A stretch of 64,000 bases of DNA. Origin: Flavobacterium palustre. GTDB lineage: Bacteria > Bacteroidota > Bacteroidia > Flavobacteriales > Flavobacteriaceae. The stretch lies in NCBI RefSeq assembly GCF_014639535.1, contig NZ_BMGA01000001.1, forward strand, positions 806,001-870,000, read 5' to 3'. The notes beneath the pieces are model-generated. The model saw only the letters and a program-made list of their open reading frames with translations, made no database searches and was not told where the DNA came from. This document shows, one piece after another, positions 1 to 9,348 of this stretch; the first letter of the stretch is position 1; each line of letters starts with the position of its first letter. The position numbers and the translations under genes are program-made.

Positions 1-1098
1 GAAAACAATAGAGTTTTCAACATTTTCCAAACCTGAAATTACTTTTCCTTTTTCAAAATCTTCAGGATAACCACCAGATACTAACATTACTGTTGTAGCA
101 CTTCTAGGATCGATTTTCAATTCAAATTCGTCTAATTTTTCATTGGCTACAGCCAGGAACAATTCTACTAAATCAGATTCTAATCTTGGAACAACTACTT
201 CAGTTTCCGGATCACCCATTCTCACATTATATTCAATTACCAATGGCTCGTTTTTAACATTGATTAACCCAATGAAAACAAATCCTTTGTATGGAATTCC
301 GTCTTTTTGTAAACCTGCAATAGTTGGTTTTACAATACGTGTTTCAATTTTTTCCATCAACACCGCATCAACATAAGGAACCGGAGAAACCGCTCCCATT
401 CCACCTGTATTCAATCCTGTATCGCCTTCACCAATTCGTTTGTAATCTTTGGCAGTTGGTAAAATTTTATAGCTTTTTCCGTCAGTCAGTACAAAACAGC
501 TTAGTTCAATTCCGTCCAAAAACTCTTCGATAACTACTTTTGAACTCGCAGCACCGAATTTTTGTCCAACCAACATATTTCTTAATTCCGATTTAGCTTC
601 TTCTAAATCCTGAATAATCAAAACTCCTTTTCCAGCTGCTAATCCATCAGCTTTCAATACATAAGGCGGTGCTAATGTGGCTAAGAAATCACATCCTTTT
701 TCTACTGTTTCAGCAGTAAAACTATCATAAGCTGCTGTTGGGATATTGTGTTTTACCAAAAATTCTTTGGCAAATTCTTTACTTCCTTCTAATGTTGCTC
801 CTAATTTTGACGGACCAATCACAGGAATATTTTTCAAACTTGCATCGTTCAAGAAAAAGTCATAAATACCTTTTACTAACGGATCTTCAGGACCTACAAC
901 AACCATTTCGATGTTTTCTTTGATAACCAAAGCTTTAATCGCTTCAAAATCGGTTACGGCAATCGCTACATTCGTTGCAATTTCAGCAGTTCCGGCATTT
1001 CCAGGTGCCATAAAAAGAGTGTCACAAAGCGGACTTTGAACCATTTTCCATGCAAACGCATGCTCTCTTCCTCCTGAACCCAATAGTAATATATTCAT
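1..1098 (-). CDS. purD: phosphoribosylamine--glycine ligase (partial, C-terminus outside window)
   Basis: GAR synthetase catalyses the second step of de novo purine synthesis in the cytosol: ATP-dependent joining of glycine to 5-phosphoribosylamine. Translation from the ATG at 1098 begins [14 protein letters not shown], the N-terminal signature of PurD. It continues with VVVGPEDPL, the ATP-grasp segment ([13 protein letters not shown]) and [15 protein letters not shown], all diagnostic. The 366 codons seen are most of a protein usually about 425 residues long; the C-terminal part lies beyond position 1. A TAnnTTTG-type promoter lies about 44 nt upstream of the start. No frameshift is seen. 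Confidence 0.97.
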   Translation of the reverse strand, partial: MNILLLGSGGREHAFAWKMVQSPLCDTLFMAPGNAGTAEIATNVAIAVTDFEAIKALVIKENIEMVVVGPEDPLVKGIYDFFLNDASLKNIPVIGPSKLGATLEGSKEFAKEFLVKHNIPTAAYDSFTAETVEKGCDFLATLAPPYVLKADGLAAGKGVLIIQDLEEAKSELRNMLVGQKFGAASSKVVIEEFLDGIELSCFVLTDGKSYKILPTAKDYKRIGEGDTGLNTGGMGAVSPVPYVDAVLMEKIETRIVKPTIAGLQKDGIPYKGFVFIGLINVKNEPLVIEYNVRMGDPETEVVVPRLESDLVELFLAVANEKLDEFELKIDPRSATTVMLVSGGYPEDFEKGKVISGLENVENSIVF

Positions 1099-1141
1099 GT
1101 CTTTTAATTTTAGTTGCAAAAACTCATTTTTTAGAGTGCTG

Positions 1142-1149
1142 CAAAAATA
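1142..1149 (-). promoter_or_regulatory. -7 element of purD promoter
   Basis: On the minus strand this reads TATTTTTG, matching the Bacteroidota sigma-A -7 consensus TAnnTTTG, about 44 nt before the purD ATG. No clear -33 TTG was found at the usual distance. Confidence 0.5.
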
Positions 1150-1224
1150 ATTGCTTTTGAACGTAAAAAATAATTATTTATTAAAAAGTTGTCGATTCTC
1201 CACGTTTAGTTGTTGTTATAATAT

Positions 1225-1232
1225 TATTTTTG
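1225..1232 (+). promoter_or_regulatory. -7 element before PaaK-like gene
   Basis: TATTTTTG matches TAnnTTTG and ends 17 nt before the ATG at 1250. It lies inside the longer reading frame that opens at 1151, so it argues for the 1250 start. Confidence 0.5.
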
Positions 1233-1249
1233 AAGAAATAACCACTTTC

Positions 1250-2560
1250 ATGTTTTCTATTTTCGACATTTCGCTGCAATTAAATGGTTTTCCTATCCGG
1301 AAAGCTAAATCCGATTTGGACAAAATAGTAGCACTTTCCACCGAAGAAAAAAAACAATTTATTGAAAATCAAAAACAAGCTATTGTTGAATATCATTTAC
1401 AAAACAATCCATTTTATCAAAAACTAGTTGGTTCGAAAGAATATAAAAACTGGGAAGATTTACCAGTCCTAAACAAAAGCAATCTTCAATCTCCATTACA
1501 AAACCGGCTTTCAAAAGGTTTTTCAGCAAAAAATAGCTATATCAACAAAACTTCGGGTTCCAGTGGTACGCCTTTTATTTTTGCCAAAGACAAATACACT
1601 CATGCCTTGACCTGGGCTTCTAATATGTACCGTTTTGGTTGGTTTGGAATCAATTTTAACCGTTCGCTTCAGGCTCGGTTTTATGGCATTCCGTTGGATT
1701 TTATTGGATACAAAAAAGAACGATTCAAGGACTTTTTAAGTAAACGTTTTCGATTTCCTGTTTTCGATTTATCTGATTCTGCTTTAGAAAAAGTGCTGAA
1801 AAAATTCGAAAAAAATAAATTCGAATACCTCAACGGTTATACCAGTTCGATTGTTTTATTTGCCAAATTTTTACGAAAGCGAAACCTCATCTTAAAAGAA
1901 ATTTGTCCTACGCTAAAAGTCTGTATGGTCACTTCTGAAATGCTTTTTGAAGACGATAAAATCCTTTTAGAATCCCAATTTGGGATCCCAATTATCAACG
2001 AATACGGCGCTTCTGAACTGGATTTAATTGCTTTTGAATCACCGCAAAAAGAATGGCTGGTGAATTCCGAAACCTTATTTGTGGAAATTCTGGACGAGAA
2101 CAATCGGGTTTTGCCTTGTGGCGAAGCAGGCCGCATTGTGATTACTTCTTTATTCAACAAAGCGCATCCGTTTATTCGTTATGACATTGGCGATATTGGC
2201 ATTTTAGACGAAAAAAGCACATTGGAAAAGCCAATTTTAAAACAACTTATTGGTCGTACCAATGATGTTGCGTTGCTTCCAAGTGGAAAAAAATCGCCTG
2301 GACTGACGTTTTATTATGTTACCAAATCCATTATTGAAGACGACGGAAACGTTAAAGAATTTGTCATCAAACAAACTAAAATTGACAATTTTGAGATTGA
2401 ATATGTAAGCGAAACTGAATTAGATTTGGTACAAATTCAAAAAATAAAAGAAGCTATTACTTTGTATTTAGAACCCAATTTGCACTTTGCATTTATTAGA
2501 AAAAAGACTTTGGAAAGAACCGCCAGAGGAAAATTGAAACAGTTTACTTCTTTCTTATGA
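1250..2560 (+). CDS. PaaK/CapK-like adenylate-forming protein
   Basis: This is a 436-residue member of the phenylacetate-CoA ligase-like (PaaK/CapK) branch of AMP-binding enzymes. The phosphate-binding loop NKTSGSSGTPF, a later YGASELD and RYDIGDIG are the ANL-superfamily landmarks. Family members activate a carboxylate as an acyl-adenylate. Those resembling CapK sit in capsule or exopolysaccharide loci, and the nearby GT2 and UDP-glucuronate decarboxylase genes fit that setting. The true substrate cannot be told. I chose the ATG at 1250 because the longer frame from 1151 would overlap the promoter element and has an atypical N-terminus. Confidence 0.8.
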   Translation: MFSIFDISLQLNGFPIRKAKSDLDKIVALSTEEKKQFIENQKQAIVEYHLQNNPFYQKLVGSKEYKNWEDLPVLNKSNLQSPLQNRLSKGFSAKNSYINKTSGSSGTPFIFAKDKYTHALTWASNMYRFGWFGINFNRSLQARFYGIPLDFIGYKKERFKDFLSKRFRFPVFDLSDSALEKVLKKFEKNKFEYLNGYTSSIVLFAKFLRKRNLILKEICPTLKVCMVTSEMLFEDDKILLESQFGIPIINEYGASELDLIAFESPQKEWLVNSETLFVEILDENNRVLPCGEAGRIVITSLFNKAHPFIRYDIGDIGILDEKSTLEKPILKQLIGRTNDVALLPSGKKSPGLTFYYVTKSIIEDDGNVKEFVIKQTKIDNFEIEYVSETELDLVQIQKIKEAITLYLEPNLHFAFIRKKTLERTARGKLKQFTSFL

Positions 2561-2602
2561 TGTAAATAAAATCGTATATTAGTATTTTCAAATTATAAAG
2601 CG

Positions 2603-3130
2603 ATGAACTCAAATCTTATACTTTCAGATGAAACAATTTCTAATACCATTTACTATATTAGAAATCAAAAAGTGATGCTGGATAGGGATTTAGCAACACT
2701 TTACGGCATTGAAACCAGAGTCTTAAAACAAGCGGTAAGAAGAAATCTATCTCGATTTCCAGAAGATTTTATGTTTGAATTGTCTAAAGAAGAATTCGAA
2801 AATTGGAGATCACAATTTGTGACCTCCAATTCAGATAAAATGGGCTTGCGTTACGCTCCAATGGCCTTCACAGAACACGGAATTCTAATGTTATCAAGTG
2901 TTTTGAACAGCGATAAAGCTATTCAAACGAATATTCAAATTATGCGCATTTTTGTCAAAGTAAGACAAATGCTTCTTGACACTACCGAAATGAAATTAGA
3001 TATTGTTCAAATTCAAAAAAAACTGGAAAATCAGGGTAAAAATATCGAATTGGTTTTCTCTTATTTAGATGAATTAACCGATAAAAAAGAGAATGATAAA
3101 CCTCGAACAAAAATCGGATACAAAAAATAA
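2603..3130 (+). CDS. ORF6N domain-containing protein
   Basis: A 175-residue protein whose first about 90 residues (IRNQKVMLDRDLATLYGIETRVLKQ and FMFELSKEEFENWRSQ, read as separate segments) match the ORF6N domain. This is a putative DNA-binding domain first described in phage KilA-N/Bro-type proteins and common as single chromosomal genes in Bacteroidota. The C-terminal part is a likely coiled coil ending in a lysine-rich tail. Its role in bacteria is not established. It ends directly against the convergent glycosyltransferase gene with no spacer, so no terminator separates the two. Phage ancestry is possible, but no other phage genes are near. Confidence 0.85.
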   Translation: MNSNLILSDETISNTIYYIRNQKVMLDRDLATLYGIETRVLKQAVRRNLSRFPEDFMFELSKEEFENWRSQFVTSNSDKMGLRYAPMAFTEHGILMLSSVLNSDKAIQTNIQIMRIFVKVRQMLLDTTEMKLDIVQIQKKLENQGKNIELVFSYLDELTDKKENDKPRTKIGYKK

Positions 3131-3898
3131 TTAAATCTTCTTAGAATAAAATGGTTTTATCACTAATTGCGTAAACAAAAATCCAATCATACAGAAACAT
3201 GAAACTATAAAATTGAAGCCGTGAAATTGCCTGTAAACTGCAAAATTATACTGGATTAAAGCAATTTTAGAAGTCGAAAGTGAATTTTCCCGAATTCTAT
3301 AGATAGCTAAACTTTCAGGAACCGGTTTTGCCGTTTTAATCTTTTTTAAAATAGTAAGCCAATGCATCCAATCCTGTCTTTTTCTGATGGTAGAAATGGC
3401 AATTTTTCCAAAAAAATCAACATCATAAATTCCAGTCAAATTGCCCACATAATTACAGAAAAACAGCTGTGTATAAGATAAATTTCGTGGTGCTTCTACC
3501 CTTTTATTTAATGAATTCCCTTGTTCGTCAATACAATCGTAAAATGAAAAAGTAAACGGTAAATTATTCTTTTGCAGAAAATTAATTTGCTTTTCTAGCT
3601 TTTCAGGTTTCCACAAATCATCTGCATCCAAAAAAGCAATGTACTTTCCGATAGCTTTAGAAACTCCAAAATTTCGTGCCACTCCTGTACCTGAATTATT
3701 TTCTAACGGATAAAATTGAATTCTTTTATCCGTTAGAAAAGGAGTTATTATCGTTCGGGTTGCATCTGTCGAACCATCGTCAACTAAGATTATTTCCCAA
3801 TTTTGATAGCTTTGATTTTGGACAGAAATAATAGTATCTGAAATGTATTTCTCAGAATTGAATGTGGGAATAATTACAGATACTAAAGGTCTTTCCAT
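3131..3898 (-). CDS. GT2-family glycosyltransferase
   Basis: This 255-residue protein has the GT-A fold signature of family 2. It shows SVIIPTFNSEKYI at residues 7-19, LVDDGSTD at 39-45 for nucleotide-sugar binding, and the metal-binding DxD as DADD at 91-94. A hydrophobic helix near the C-terminus (about 228-247) suggests membrane association. It probably transfers a sugar to a lipid-linked or surface polysaccharide precursor on the cytoplasmic side. It follows the UDP-glucuronate decarboxylase gene on the same strand after a 204-nt spacer filled by an inverted-repeat element. The sugar specificity is unknown. Confidence 0.9.
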   Translation of the reverse strand: MERPLVSVIIPTFNSEKYISDTIISVQNQSYQNWEIILVDDGSTDATRTIITPFLTDKRIQFYPLENNSGTGVARNFGVSKAIGKYIAFLDADDLWKPEKLEKQINFLQKNNLPFTFSFYDCIDEQGNSLNKRVEAPRNLSYTQLFFCNYVGNLTGIYDVDFFGKIAISTIRKRQDWMHWLTILKKIKTAKPVPESLAIYRIRENSLSTSKIALIQYNFAVYRQFHGFNFIVSCFCMIGFLFTQLVIKPFYSKKI

Positions 3899-3905
3899 TT
3901 TTACT

Positions 3906-4102
3906 TATATAACTGTCCGCTATTGTACTAATCTCTTTTTAGCCACGAATTCACTAATTGTGGATGAATTAAATGTTCTGAAATTTCACAAATTCTAATT
4001 GAATTTGTCAATATTAATGTAATCTAAGAATAATTTATAAAAGAGCAATTCGTGAATTCGTGGCTGAAAATGAAGCTTGGACTGTAAAGCGGATAGTCAT
4101 AT
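3906..4102. repeat. nested inverted-repeat element (MITE-like)
   Basis: The spacer between the glycosyltransferase and UXS genes is built of nested inverted repeats. The inner arms, 3936-3960 and 4046-4070, match at 23 of 25 positions (core AGCCACGAATTCAC against GTGAATTCGTGGCT). The outer arms, about 3907-3921 and 4088-4102, match at 13 of 15 (core CCGCT/AGCGG). No coding frame is present. The structure resembles a miniature element or a dispersed palindromic repeat. Confidence 0.65.
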
Positions 4103-5086
4103 TTACTTAATATAATCCGTAAAGTCTTTATGTTCCTCTTTTGAAAGTTCTTCAGGAGACAAAGATTTAAAATACTCATAAGTAATTTTCATCCCTTCTG
4201 CACGACCAACTTTAGCTTCCCAACCTAAAATTTCCTTAGCTTTAGTAGTGTCCGGTTGACGTTGTAACGGATCATTTATTGGCAACGGATGATAAACCAC
4301 TTTTTGGTTGGTTCCCGTCAATTTGATGATTTCTTCAGCAAAATCTTTAATGGTAATTTCGTCCGGATTTCCAATGTTTACGGGATAAACATAATCAGAA
4401 TGCAACAAACGGAAAATTCCTTCCACCTGATCATCCACATAGCAAAATGAACGTGTTTGCATTCCATCACCAAAAATAGTTAAATCTTCACCACGCAAAG
4501 CCTGACCTATAAACGCCGGAATGACACGTCCGTCATTCAGACGCATTCTTGGTCCATAAGTATTAAAAATACGCACAATACGGGTTTCTACACCATGAAA
4601 AGTATGGTAAGCCATGGTTATGGATTCCTGAAAACGTTTGGCTTCGTCATAAACTCCTCTTGGACCTATCGTATTTACGTTTCCGTAATATTCTTCCGTT
4701 TGTGGATGTACTAAAGGATCTCCATAAACTTCAGAAGTGGAAGCAATCAAAATTCGTGCTTTTTTTACCCTTGCCAAACCTAACAAATTATGCGTTCCTA
4801 ACGAACCCACTTTCAGAGTCTGAATTGGAATTTTTAAATAATCAATTGGACTGGCCGGAGAAGCAAAATGCAGAATATAATCCAATTGTCCTGGCACGTG
4901 AACAAACTTGGTAATATCATGATGATAAAACTCAAAATGCTCCAATTTGAACAAATGCTCGATATTTTTTAAATCTCCTGTAATGAGATTATCCATTCCG
5001 ATAACAAAATAACCTTCTTTGATAAAACGATCGCATAAATGAGAACCTAAAAATCCTGCCGCCCCTGTAATCAATATTCTTTTCAT
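4103..5086 (-). CDS. UDP-glucuronate decarboxylase (UDP-xylose synthase)
   Basis: A 327-residue extended short-chain dehydrogenase of the UXS type. It converts UDP-glucuronate to UDP-xylose through a 4-keto intermediate with bound NAD. The glycine-rich NAD motif GAAGFLGSH is at residues 8-16, and the catalytic Tyr146/Lys150 are in the YDEAK segment. UXS landmarks [17 protein letters not shown] and [10 protein letters not shown] are intact. UDP-xylose feeds surface polysaccharide synthesis, in agreement with the adjacent glycosyltransferase. It is the last plus-side member of the small polysaccharide gene group on this strand. Confidence 0.95.
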   Translation of the reverse strand: MKRILITGAAGFLGSHLCDRFIKEGYFVIGMDNLITGDLKNIEHLFKLEHFEFYHHDITKFVHVPGQLDYILHFASPASPIDYLKIPIQTLKVGSLGTHNLLGLARVKKARILIASTSEVYGDPLVHPQTEEYYGNVNTIGPRGVYDEAKRFQESITMAYHTFHGVETRIVRIFNTYGPRMRLNDGRVIPAFIGQALRGEDLTIFGDGMQTRSFCYVDDQVEGIFRLLHSDYVYPVNIGNPDEITIKDFAEEIIKLTGTNQKVVYHPLPINDPLQRQPDTTKAKEILGWEAKVGRAEGMKITYEYFKSLSPEELSKEEHKDFTDYIK

Positions 5087-5091
5087 AACTA

Positions 5092-5119
5092 TTTCATTGC
5101 GAGGAACAAAACAATCTGT
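5092..5119. repeat. dispersed CATTGCGAGGAAC repeat (degenerate copy)
   Basis: The segment contains CATTGCGAGGAAC followed by a CAATCTG end. The same unit occurs at 18222 and 35886, so it belongs to one dispersed intergenic repeat family. In this copy GAGGAACA and TGTTCCTC form a hairpin. Confidence 0.55.
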
Positions 5120-5132
5120 TCCTCTTTTTATT

Positions 5133-6812
5133 CTAAATGATATTAAAAATTTGTTCTAATATTTTAATGGTAATCAAATAAGTAGGTTTTACTCCGGTTG
5201 TTCCCAATCCGCCCGAAGCCAGAGTACTTCCCGTTTCCAGTGGATTATCCGATGCGTAATAAGCATAACGCACTTTGACATCTTTAGGAATGCTTTTTCT
5301 GATTTTTGAGGCCGATTGTATCGCTTTTTGATAATGCGAACCTTCCATTTCCAATCCGATCACACCCCAGGTCGATTCGTGGAAAAATTTCAGCAAATCT
5401 CTATTTTGCAACGAAGTTCCCAAAACGGTAACCATAGAACCTGCAAAAACCGAAATATGATTGCCCTGAAACATTTCGGGAGTTAATTCGTTTTCAAAGA
5501 AATAATTATCAGCCGTACCCTCATTGATATGGGCATTAGGAATCATAATATCACCTTTTCCACCTTCAAGAATTCCTGCTTTTCCCATGATTGAAACCGA
5601 TTGAACATTTAAGAAAATATTCTTTTTATAAGGTTTTAACAACTCATCGACGGTTTCATAGGCTTGTTCGCCAAAAGCATAATCCATTACAATAAGCACC
5701 GGTTTTTCTCCTTCAAAATAAGCTTCCGGAAAAGCACTAGTCGCCCAATCGATTTTAGCAGTATCAAAAATTTGAACGTCAATATTCGTTCCTGCCTTTT
5801 CCGGTAAGGAAATCATTCCTTGTTTTATAGCTTCTTCAACAACCTTATTTCTGGATCCATTGGCTGTAGATTTACTTAATTCTTCAAAAATTTCAAAATC
5901 CGACTTACCTTTGAAGGTGGATTTTAAAGCATTTTTAGCAAAAATAGAATTCATAACCGAGTGCATATTGGCACTGATAATATGAATAGGACGCTCTAAA
6001 AGCTGATTTTCTTTTAAAATCTCCTTGATGTTAGTTGCCCATATTTCGCCATGAATATGATGTCCTAAACGCTCTCTGAGAATGGGGCTAAAAGTAATAG
6101 TTCTTTTGTCGTTGTGGACCACTTCTTCAATTGCTAGTTTTCCTAACCAAAAAACAATATGTAAAAAACGATCCGGAGCTTCCTCTGAACCAAAATCGTC
6201 ATAAATATCCAATACATCTTCAAAGGTTCTGCCCAAAATATTGGCCGCATGCGAAATGGCAATTTCTTTTTCGACCAATGTTAATCTTTCATTATGCAAA
6301 ACCGCCTGCTCTAATTTTTGCCAATCGCGGGAAACTTCACCTCCATCGTCCAGTAAAACGCGGTCTTTTATTTTATGCGATTCGATAAAAATAAACGTCA
6401 AATGTGTCAAAATATCGTAAATATCCGAACGACCACGGGTAATTTCGATATTCATTTGTTCGGCATCAATTCGATAACAATTGCGTCTTCTTTTTGGCGG
6501 AACTATCGCCTGAAAATGCGATTTAGAATAACCTTCATCCGAAGTCAAATTGATAAAACGACATTCTTCTATGCCTAAAGGCAAACGCTCAATAACATAC
6601 AAAAGTCCTTTTAATTCGACTTTTTCATCAGCAATATTCCCATAAATTTCAGGGCGTAAAGTCATCAATGCTTCACGCAAAGTATCGCCCGAAACGCCCA
6701 TCGGTTTGTAAAAACCTCTATTGAACAAATGACGCATGGTAATGTACATTTTTTCAATAGCCGCCGAGGATTCCTGAGCTCTGGTTCTTAATATGTTTTT
6801 AGCTTCTTTCAT
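5133..6812 (-). CDS. DUF6909-like protein with nucleoside-phosphorylase-like C-terminus
   Basis: A 559-residue cytosolic protein that I match, from memory of flavobacterial annotations, to DUF6909; this is not certain. The N-terminal half is helical with no recognised motif. The C-terminal about 200 residues resemble the nucleoside phosphorylase fold: a [13 protein letters not shown] segment, [13 protein letters not shown] (comparable with the EMEG substrate-binding motif of purine nucleosidases) and YYASDNP. Enzyme activity is inference only. Its start overlaps the stop of the GH3-family gene by 4 nt (ATGA), so the two are co-translated and may act in one pathway. Confidence 0.6.
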   Translation of the reverse strand: MKEAKNILRTRAQESSAAIEKMYITMRHLFNRGFYKPMGVSGDTLREALMTLRPEIYGNIADEKVELKGLLYVIERLPLGIEECRFINLTSDEGYSKSHFQAIVPPKRRRNCYRIDAEQMNIEITRGRSDIYDILTHLTFIFIESHKIKDRVLLDDGGEVSRDWQKLEQAVLHNERLTLVEKEIAISHAANILGRTFEDVLDIYDDFGSEEAPDRFLHIVFWLGKLAIEEVVHNDKRTITFSPILRERLGHHIHGEIWATNIKEILKENQLLERPIHIISANMHSVMNSIFAKNALKSTFKGKSDFEIFEELSKSTANGSRNKVVEEAIKQGMISLPEKAGTNIDVQIFDTAKIDWATSAFPEAYFEGEKPVLIVMDYAFGEQAYETVDELLKPYKKNIFLNVQSVSIMGKAGILEGGKGDIMIPNAHINEGTADNYFFENELTPEMFQGNHISVFAGSMVTVLGTSLQNRDLLKFFHESTWGVIGLEMEGSHYQKAIQSASKIRKSIPKDVKVRYAYYASDNPLETGSTLASGGLGTTGVKPTYLITIKILEQIFNII

Positions 6813-8311
6813 ATATTTTGAGATAAAAAATCAGCAATTTTTCGATCATTGGAAAGTCTTGGAATTTTATTTTGTCCTCCTAATTTCCCAATGGATTTCA
6901 TGTATTCCTGAAAACCATTTTTAGGCACTTTGGTAATAACTACTTTTTGCAGAATATTCCCTACTATCAAATCGTCGTAATAAATATTTTGTTTGCGCAT
7001 GGCGTTGTCTATCGCTTCCGCAAAATGCTCCAAATTGTCCGGTTCTCCCGAAGCTTCGGGATCAAATTCAATAAACCATTCGTGGTACGGCAATCCGCTG
7101 GCAGGATTTATTTGTGGTGCCACCGTAAACTCATTTACCCGAATGTTCGTTCCTTCCATAGCTTCCTGTAAGGCACTTTCCACTTCTTTACCAATAACAT
7201 GTTCACCAAAAGCCGAAATATAATGTTTAATTCTTCCGGAAACAATCACACGATAAGGTGCTAAAGATGTAAACTGAACGGTATCACCAATATTATAGCC
7301 CCAAAGTCCGGCATTAGTAGAAATAATCAACACATAATTCACGCCTAATTCTACTTCACCGATTGTGTAACGTCTGGGATTTTGATTGTAAAATTCTTCG
7401 CTCTTGATAAATTCATAGAAAATTCCCGAATTCAATAACAACAACATTCCCTTTTCTTTTTGAGAATCCTGATAGGCAAAAAATCCTTCCGAAGCCGGAA
7501 ACAATTCAATACTGTCTACTTTTCGACCAATTAGGTTTTCAAATTTGGCACGATATGGTTCGTAATTGACACCGCCGTAAATAAACAAATTGAAGTTTTT
7601 GAAAATGTCACCAACAGGCTTCCCTCCTTTTTGATGTAATTTCTCAAAATACATTTGTACCCAGGAAGGAATCCCCGAAATCACCGTCATATTCTCATCA
7701 AAAGTTTCTTCGACAATGGCATCAATCTTTGCTTCCCAATCTTCCATGCAATTAGTTTCCCAGGAAGGCATTCGGTTTTTTTGCAAATATCTTGGAACAA
7801 AATGCGCCACAATTCCTGAAAGTCGCCCAAATTTAATTCCGTGTTTTTCTTCTAAAATGGGACTTCCCTGCAAAAAAATCATTTTTCCATCTACAAAATC
7901 GGCTTTGCCGGTTTCATGAATATAACTCAAAATCGCATTTCGGGCCGCTTCAATATGATAGGGCATAGATTCTTTGGTAAGCGGAATGTATTTAGCCCCG
8001 GATGTAGTTCCCGAAGTTTTGGCAAAATACAAGGGTTTGCCTTTCCACAACACATTTTCCTCTCCTTTAACTACTTTTTCAACATAGGGTTTTAAATCTT
8101 CATAATCACGAATGGGAACCTGTTTTGCAAAATCGGCAGCGGTTTTAATCTGGTCAAAATGATGGTCTTTCCCAAATTGTGTTTGTTGTGCGTCTTTTAT
8201 CAATGATTCAAAAACCGCCTGTTGAGTCACAATAGGATTTTTTGCCCAAAGCTGTGTTTTTTTATAAATATTTTTAGCAAATAGTTTTGCCGCTATTGAT
8301 TTGATTGACAT
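6809..8311 (-). CDS. GH3-family acyl-acid amido synthetase-like protein
   Basis: A 500-residue protein of the GH3 family, named for plant enzymes that adenylate a carboxylic acid (auxin, jasmonate) and join it to an amino acid. The ATP-binding motif FAKTSGTTSGAKYIP is intact near residue 95, and the later FPASEGFFAYQ and YNIGDTVQF segments match the family. Bacterial substrates are unknown. It is the first gene of a pair with the DUF6909-like gene (4-nt overlap) and sits next to the M23-like and tatA genes, as remembered for other flavobacteria. Confidence 0.9.
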   Translation of the reverse strand: MSIKSIAAKLFAKNIYKKTQLWAKNPIVTQQAVFESLIKDAQQTQFGKDHHFDQIKTAADFAKQVPIRDYEDLKPYVEKVVKGEENVLWKGKPLYFAKTSGTTSGAKYIPLTKESMPYHIEAARNAILSYIHETGKADFVDGKMIFLQGSPILEEKHGIKFGRLSGIVAHFVPRYLQKNRMPSWETNCMEDWEAKIDAIVEETFDENMTVISGIPSWVQMYFEKLHQKGGKPVGDIFKNFNLFIYGGVNYEPYRAKFENLIGRKVDSIELFPASEGFFAYQDSQKEKGMLLLLNSGIFYEFIKSEEFYNQNPRRYTIGEVELGVNYVLIISTNAGLWGYNIGDTVQFTSLAPYRVIVSGRIKHYISAFGEHVIGKEVESALQEAMEGTNIRVNEFTVAPQINPASGLPYHEWFIEFDPEASGEPDNLEHFAEAIDNAMRKQNIYYDDLIVGNILQKVVITKVPKNGFQEYMKSIGKLGGQNKIPRLSNDRKIADFLSQNI

Positions 8312-8371
8312 TTCGTTTTGCTGATTATAATTTGTTAAAGAAAAATGGATTTAGTTCATAAAATCAAATAC

Positions 8372-8872
8372 CTATTTCTTCTTTTTTACCGTAGATTGTT
8401 GCGCTTTTTTCTCTTCTTTTTCCACTTCGGCTCTCAGTTCTAATTCTTCTTCAGAAGGCGATAAATCTGCTTTTGGAATAGTATCTGTGGTTGCTGCTAA
8501 AATGGAATCTTTATTAAATTTAGCATAATCTAACTCACCTGTTAATACTTTTTGTATGGATGAAATATAAGCCTGATTTTTCTTTAAAACGTTAGTCAGA
8601 GAATCCGATTTTAAAGCCAGCTCGGCAGCGTCTTTTTTTAATTGAGTAGAAGAATAACCCGGAATGAATTCGCGCAAAGGCGTAAAAGCGATGATAAAAG
8701 TAGTTACCGAAATCAGGAAAATAGCTCCTAATGATGCTACCACAAAAACATTCATTAAAGTCAGTTTTAAAGAAAAAGTTTCCTCAAAAGTATCTTCATT
8801 CAAAATAACCAATCGGTTTTTAGTGAATAATTTACTGTGAAGTTTCTTTCTTTTTAATCTTTTCCCCGACAT
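8372..8872 (-). CDS. membrane protein resembling the N-terminal half of an M23 peptidase, LytM domain absent
   Basis: A 166-residue protein with a basic N-terminus, one transmembrane helix (about 39-65), a periplasmic segment and a highly charged tail ending in four lysines. The stretches RLVILNEDTFEE, AFTPLREFIPGYSS and LSPSEEELELRAEVE resemble, from memory, the N-terminal part of a flavobacterial M23 (LytM-type) peptidase that is usually near 290 residues and sits next to tatA. Here the frame stops before any peptidase domain. Only about 60 nt separate it from the GH3 gene, so no frameshifted remnant can be hidden. The product is probably a non-catalytic membrane-anchored protein. Confidence 0.6.
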   Translation of the reverse strand: MSGKRLKRKKLHSKLFTKNRLVILNEDTFEETFSLKLTLMNVFVVASLGAIFLISVTTFIIAFTPLREFIPGYSSTQLKKDAAELALKSDSLTNVLKKNQAYISSIQKVLTGELDYAKFNKDSILAATTDTIPKADLSPSEEELELRAEVEKEEKKAQQSTVKKKK

Positions 8873-8889
8873 GATTTTTCTTTATTTCA

Positions 8890-8897
8890 CAAATATA
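8890..8897 (-). promoter_or_regulatory. -7 element before the M23-like gene
   Basis: The minus strand reads TATATTTG, a match to TAnnTTTG, 17 nt before the ATG at 8872. Confidence 0.5.
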
Positions 8898-9005
8898 ATA
8901 ATTAATGTCAATCAATGTACGCTACAGCTATTAGCTAATGATTATAAATATTTGAAAAAAATTAAATAATTTTTAACGTTATCTAAATTAAATAATTGGG
9001 AGAAA

Positions 9006-9039
9006 TTGAATCCTTATTAATTTATTCTATTTACATTTG
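9006..9039 (+). promoter_or_regulatory. tatA promoter
   Basis: TTG at 9006-9008 and TACATTTG at 9032-9039 are separated by 23 nt, within the range of the Bacteroidota -33/-7 promoter. The -7 element overlaps the first possible start at 9037, so translation must begin further downstream, at 9085. Confidence 0.6.
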
Positions 9040-9084
9040 CATCGAGATTTATTACAAATTTGCTTAGGCATAAATTATTCAATC

Positions 9085-9273
9085 ATGGGAAGATTTGGTA
9101 TTACAGAAATCCTGGTTATATTGGCAGTTGTTTTGTTACTTTTTGGAGGTAAAAAAATTCCGGAATTAATGAAAGGTTTAGGAAGCGGAATCAAAGAATT
9201 TAAAAATGCCGCAAAAGAAGATCAACAACCAGCTGATAAAAAAGAAGAAAACAAAGAAGAAGAAACTAAATAA
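9085..9273 (+). CDS. tatA: twin-arginine translocase subunit TatA/TatE
   Basis: A 62-residue protein with the TatA architecture. A short N-terminal transmembrane helix ([17 protein letters not shown]) is followed by the hinge and amphipathic helix [17 protein letters not shown], then a charged C-terminal tail. TatA oligomers form the path by which folded proteins cross the inner membrane, working with TatC, which is not in this window. The start MGRFGITEI is preferred over 9037 because of the promoter overlap. A bidirectional terminator follows. Confidence 0.95.
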   Translation: MGRFGITEILVILAVVLLLFGGKKIPELMKGLGSGIKEFKNAAKEDQQPADKKEENKEEETK

Positions 9274-9293
9274 GAAATTCTATTTTTTATTAG

Positions 9294-9337
9294 AAAATCC
9301 CAAAATCCATTATAATAATGGACTTTGGGATTTTTTT
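9294..9337. terminator. bidirectional terminator between tatA and tex
   Basis: AAATCCCAAA and a TCCATTA arm pair with TAATGGA and TTTGGGATTT, followed by a T run. It lies between two convergent genes. Confidence 0.8.
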
Positions 9338-9348
9338 ATTTTGGAATT

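Noticed and set aside
1151-1249. N-terminal extension of the PaaK-like frame
   Set aside because: It overlaps the -7 promoter element and its residues do not resemble the family.
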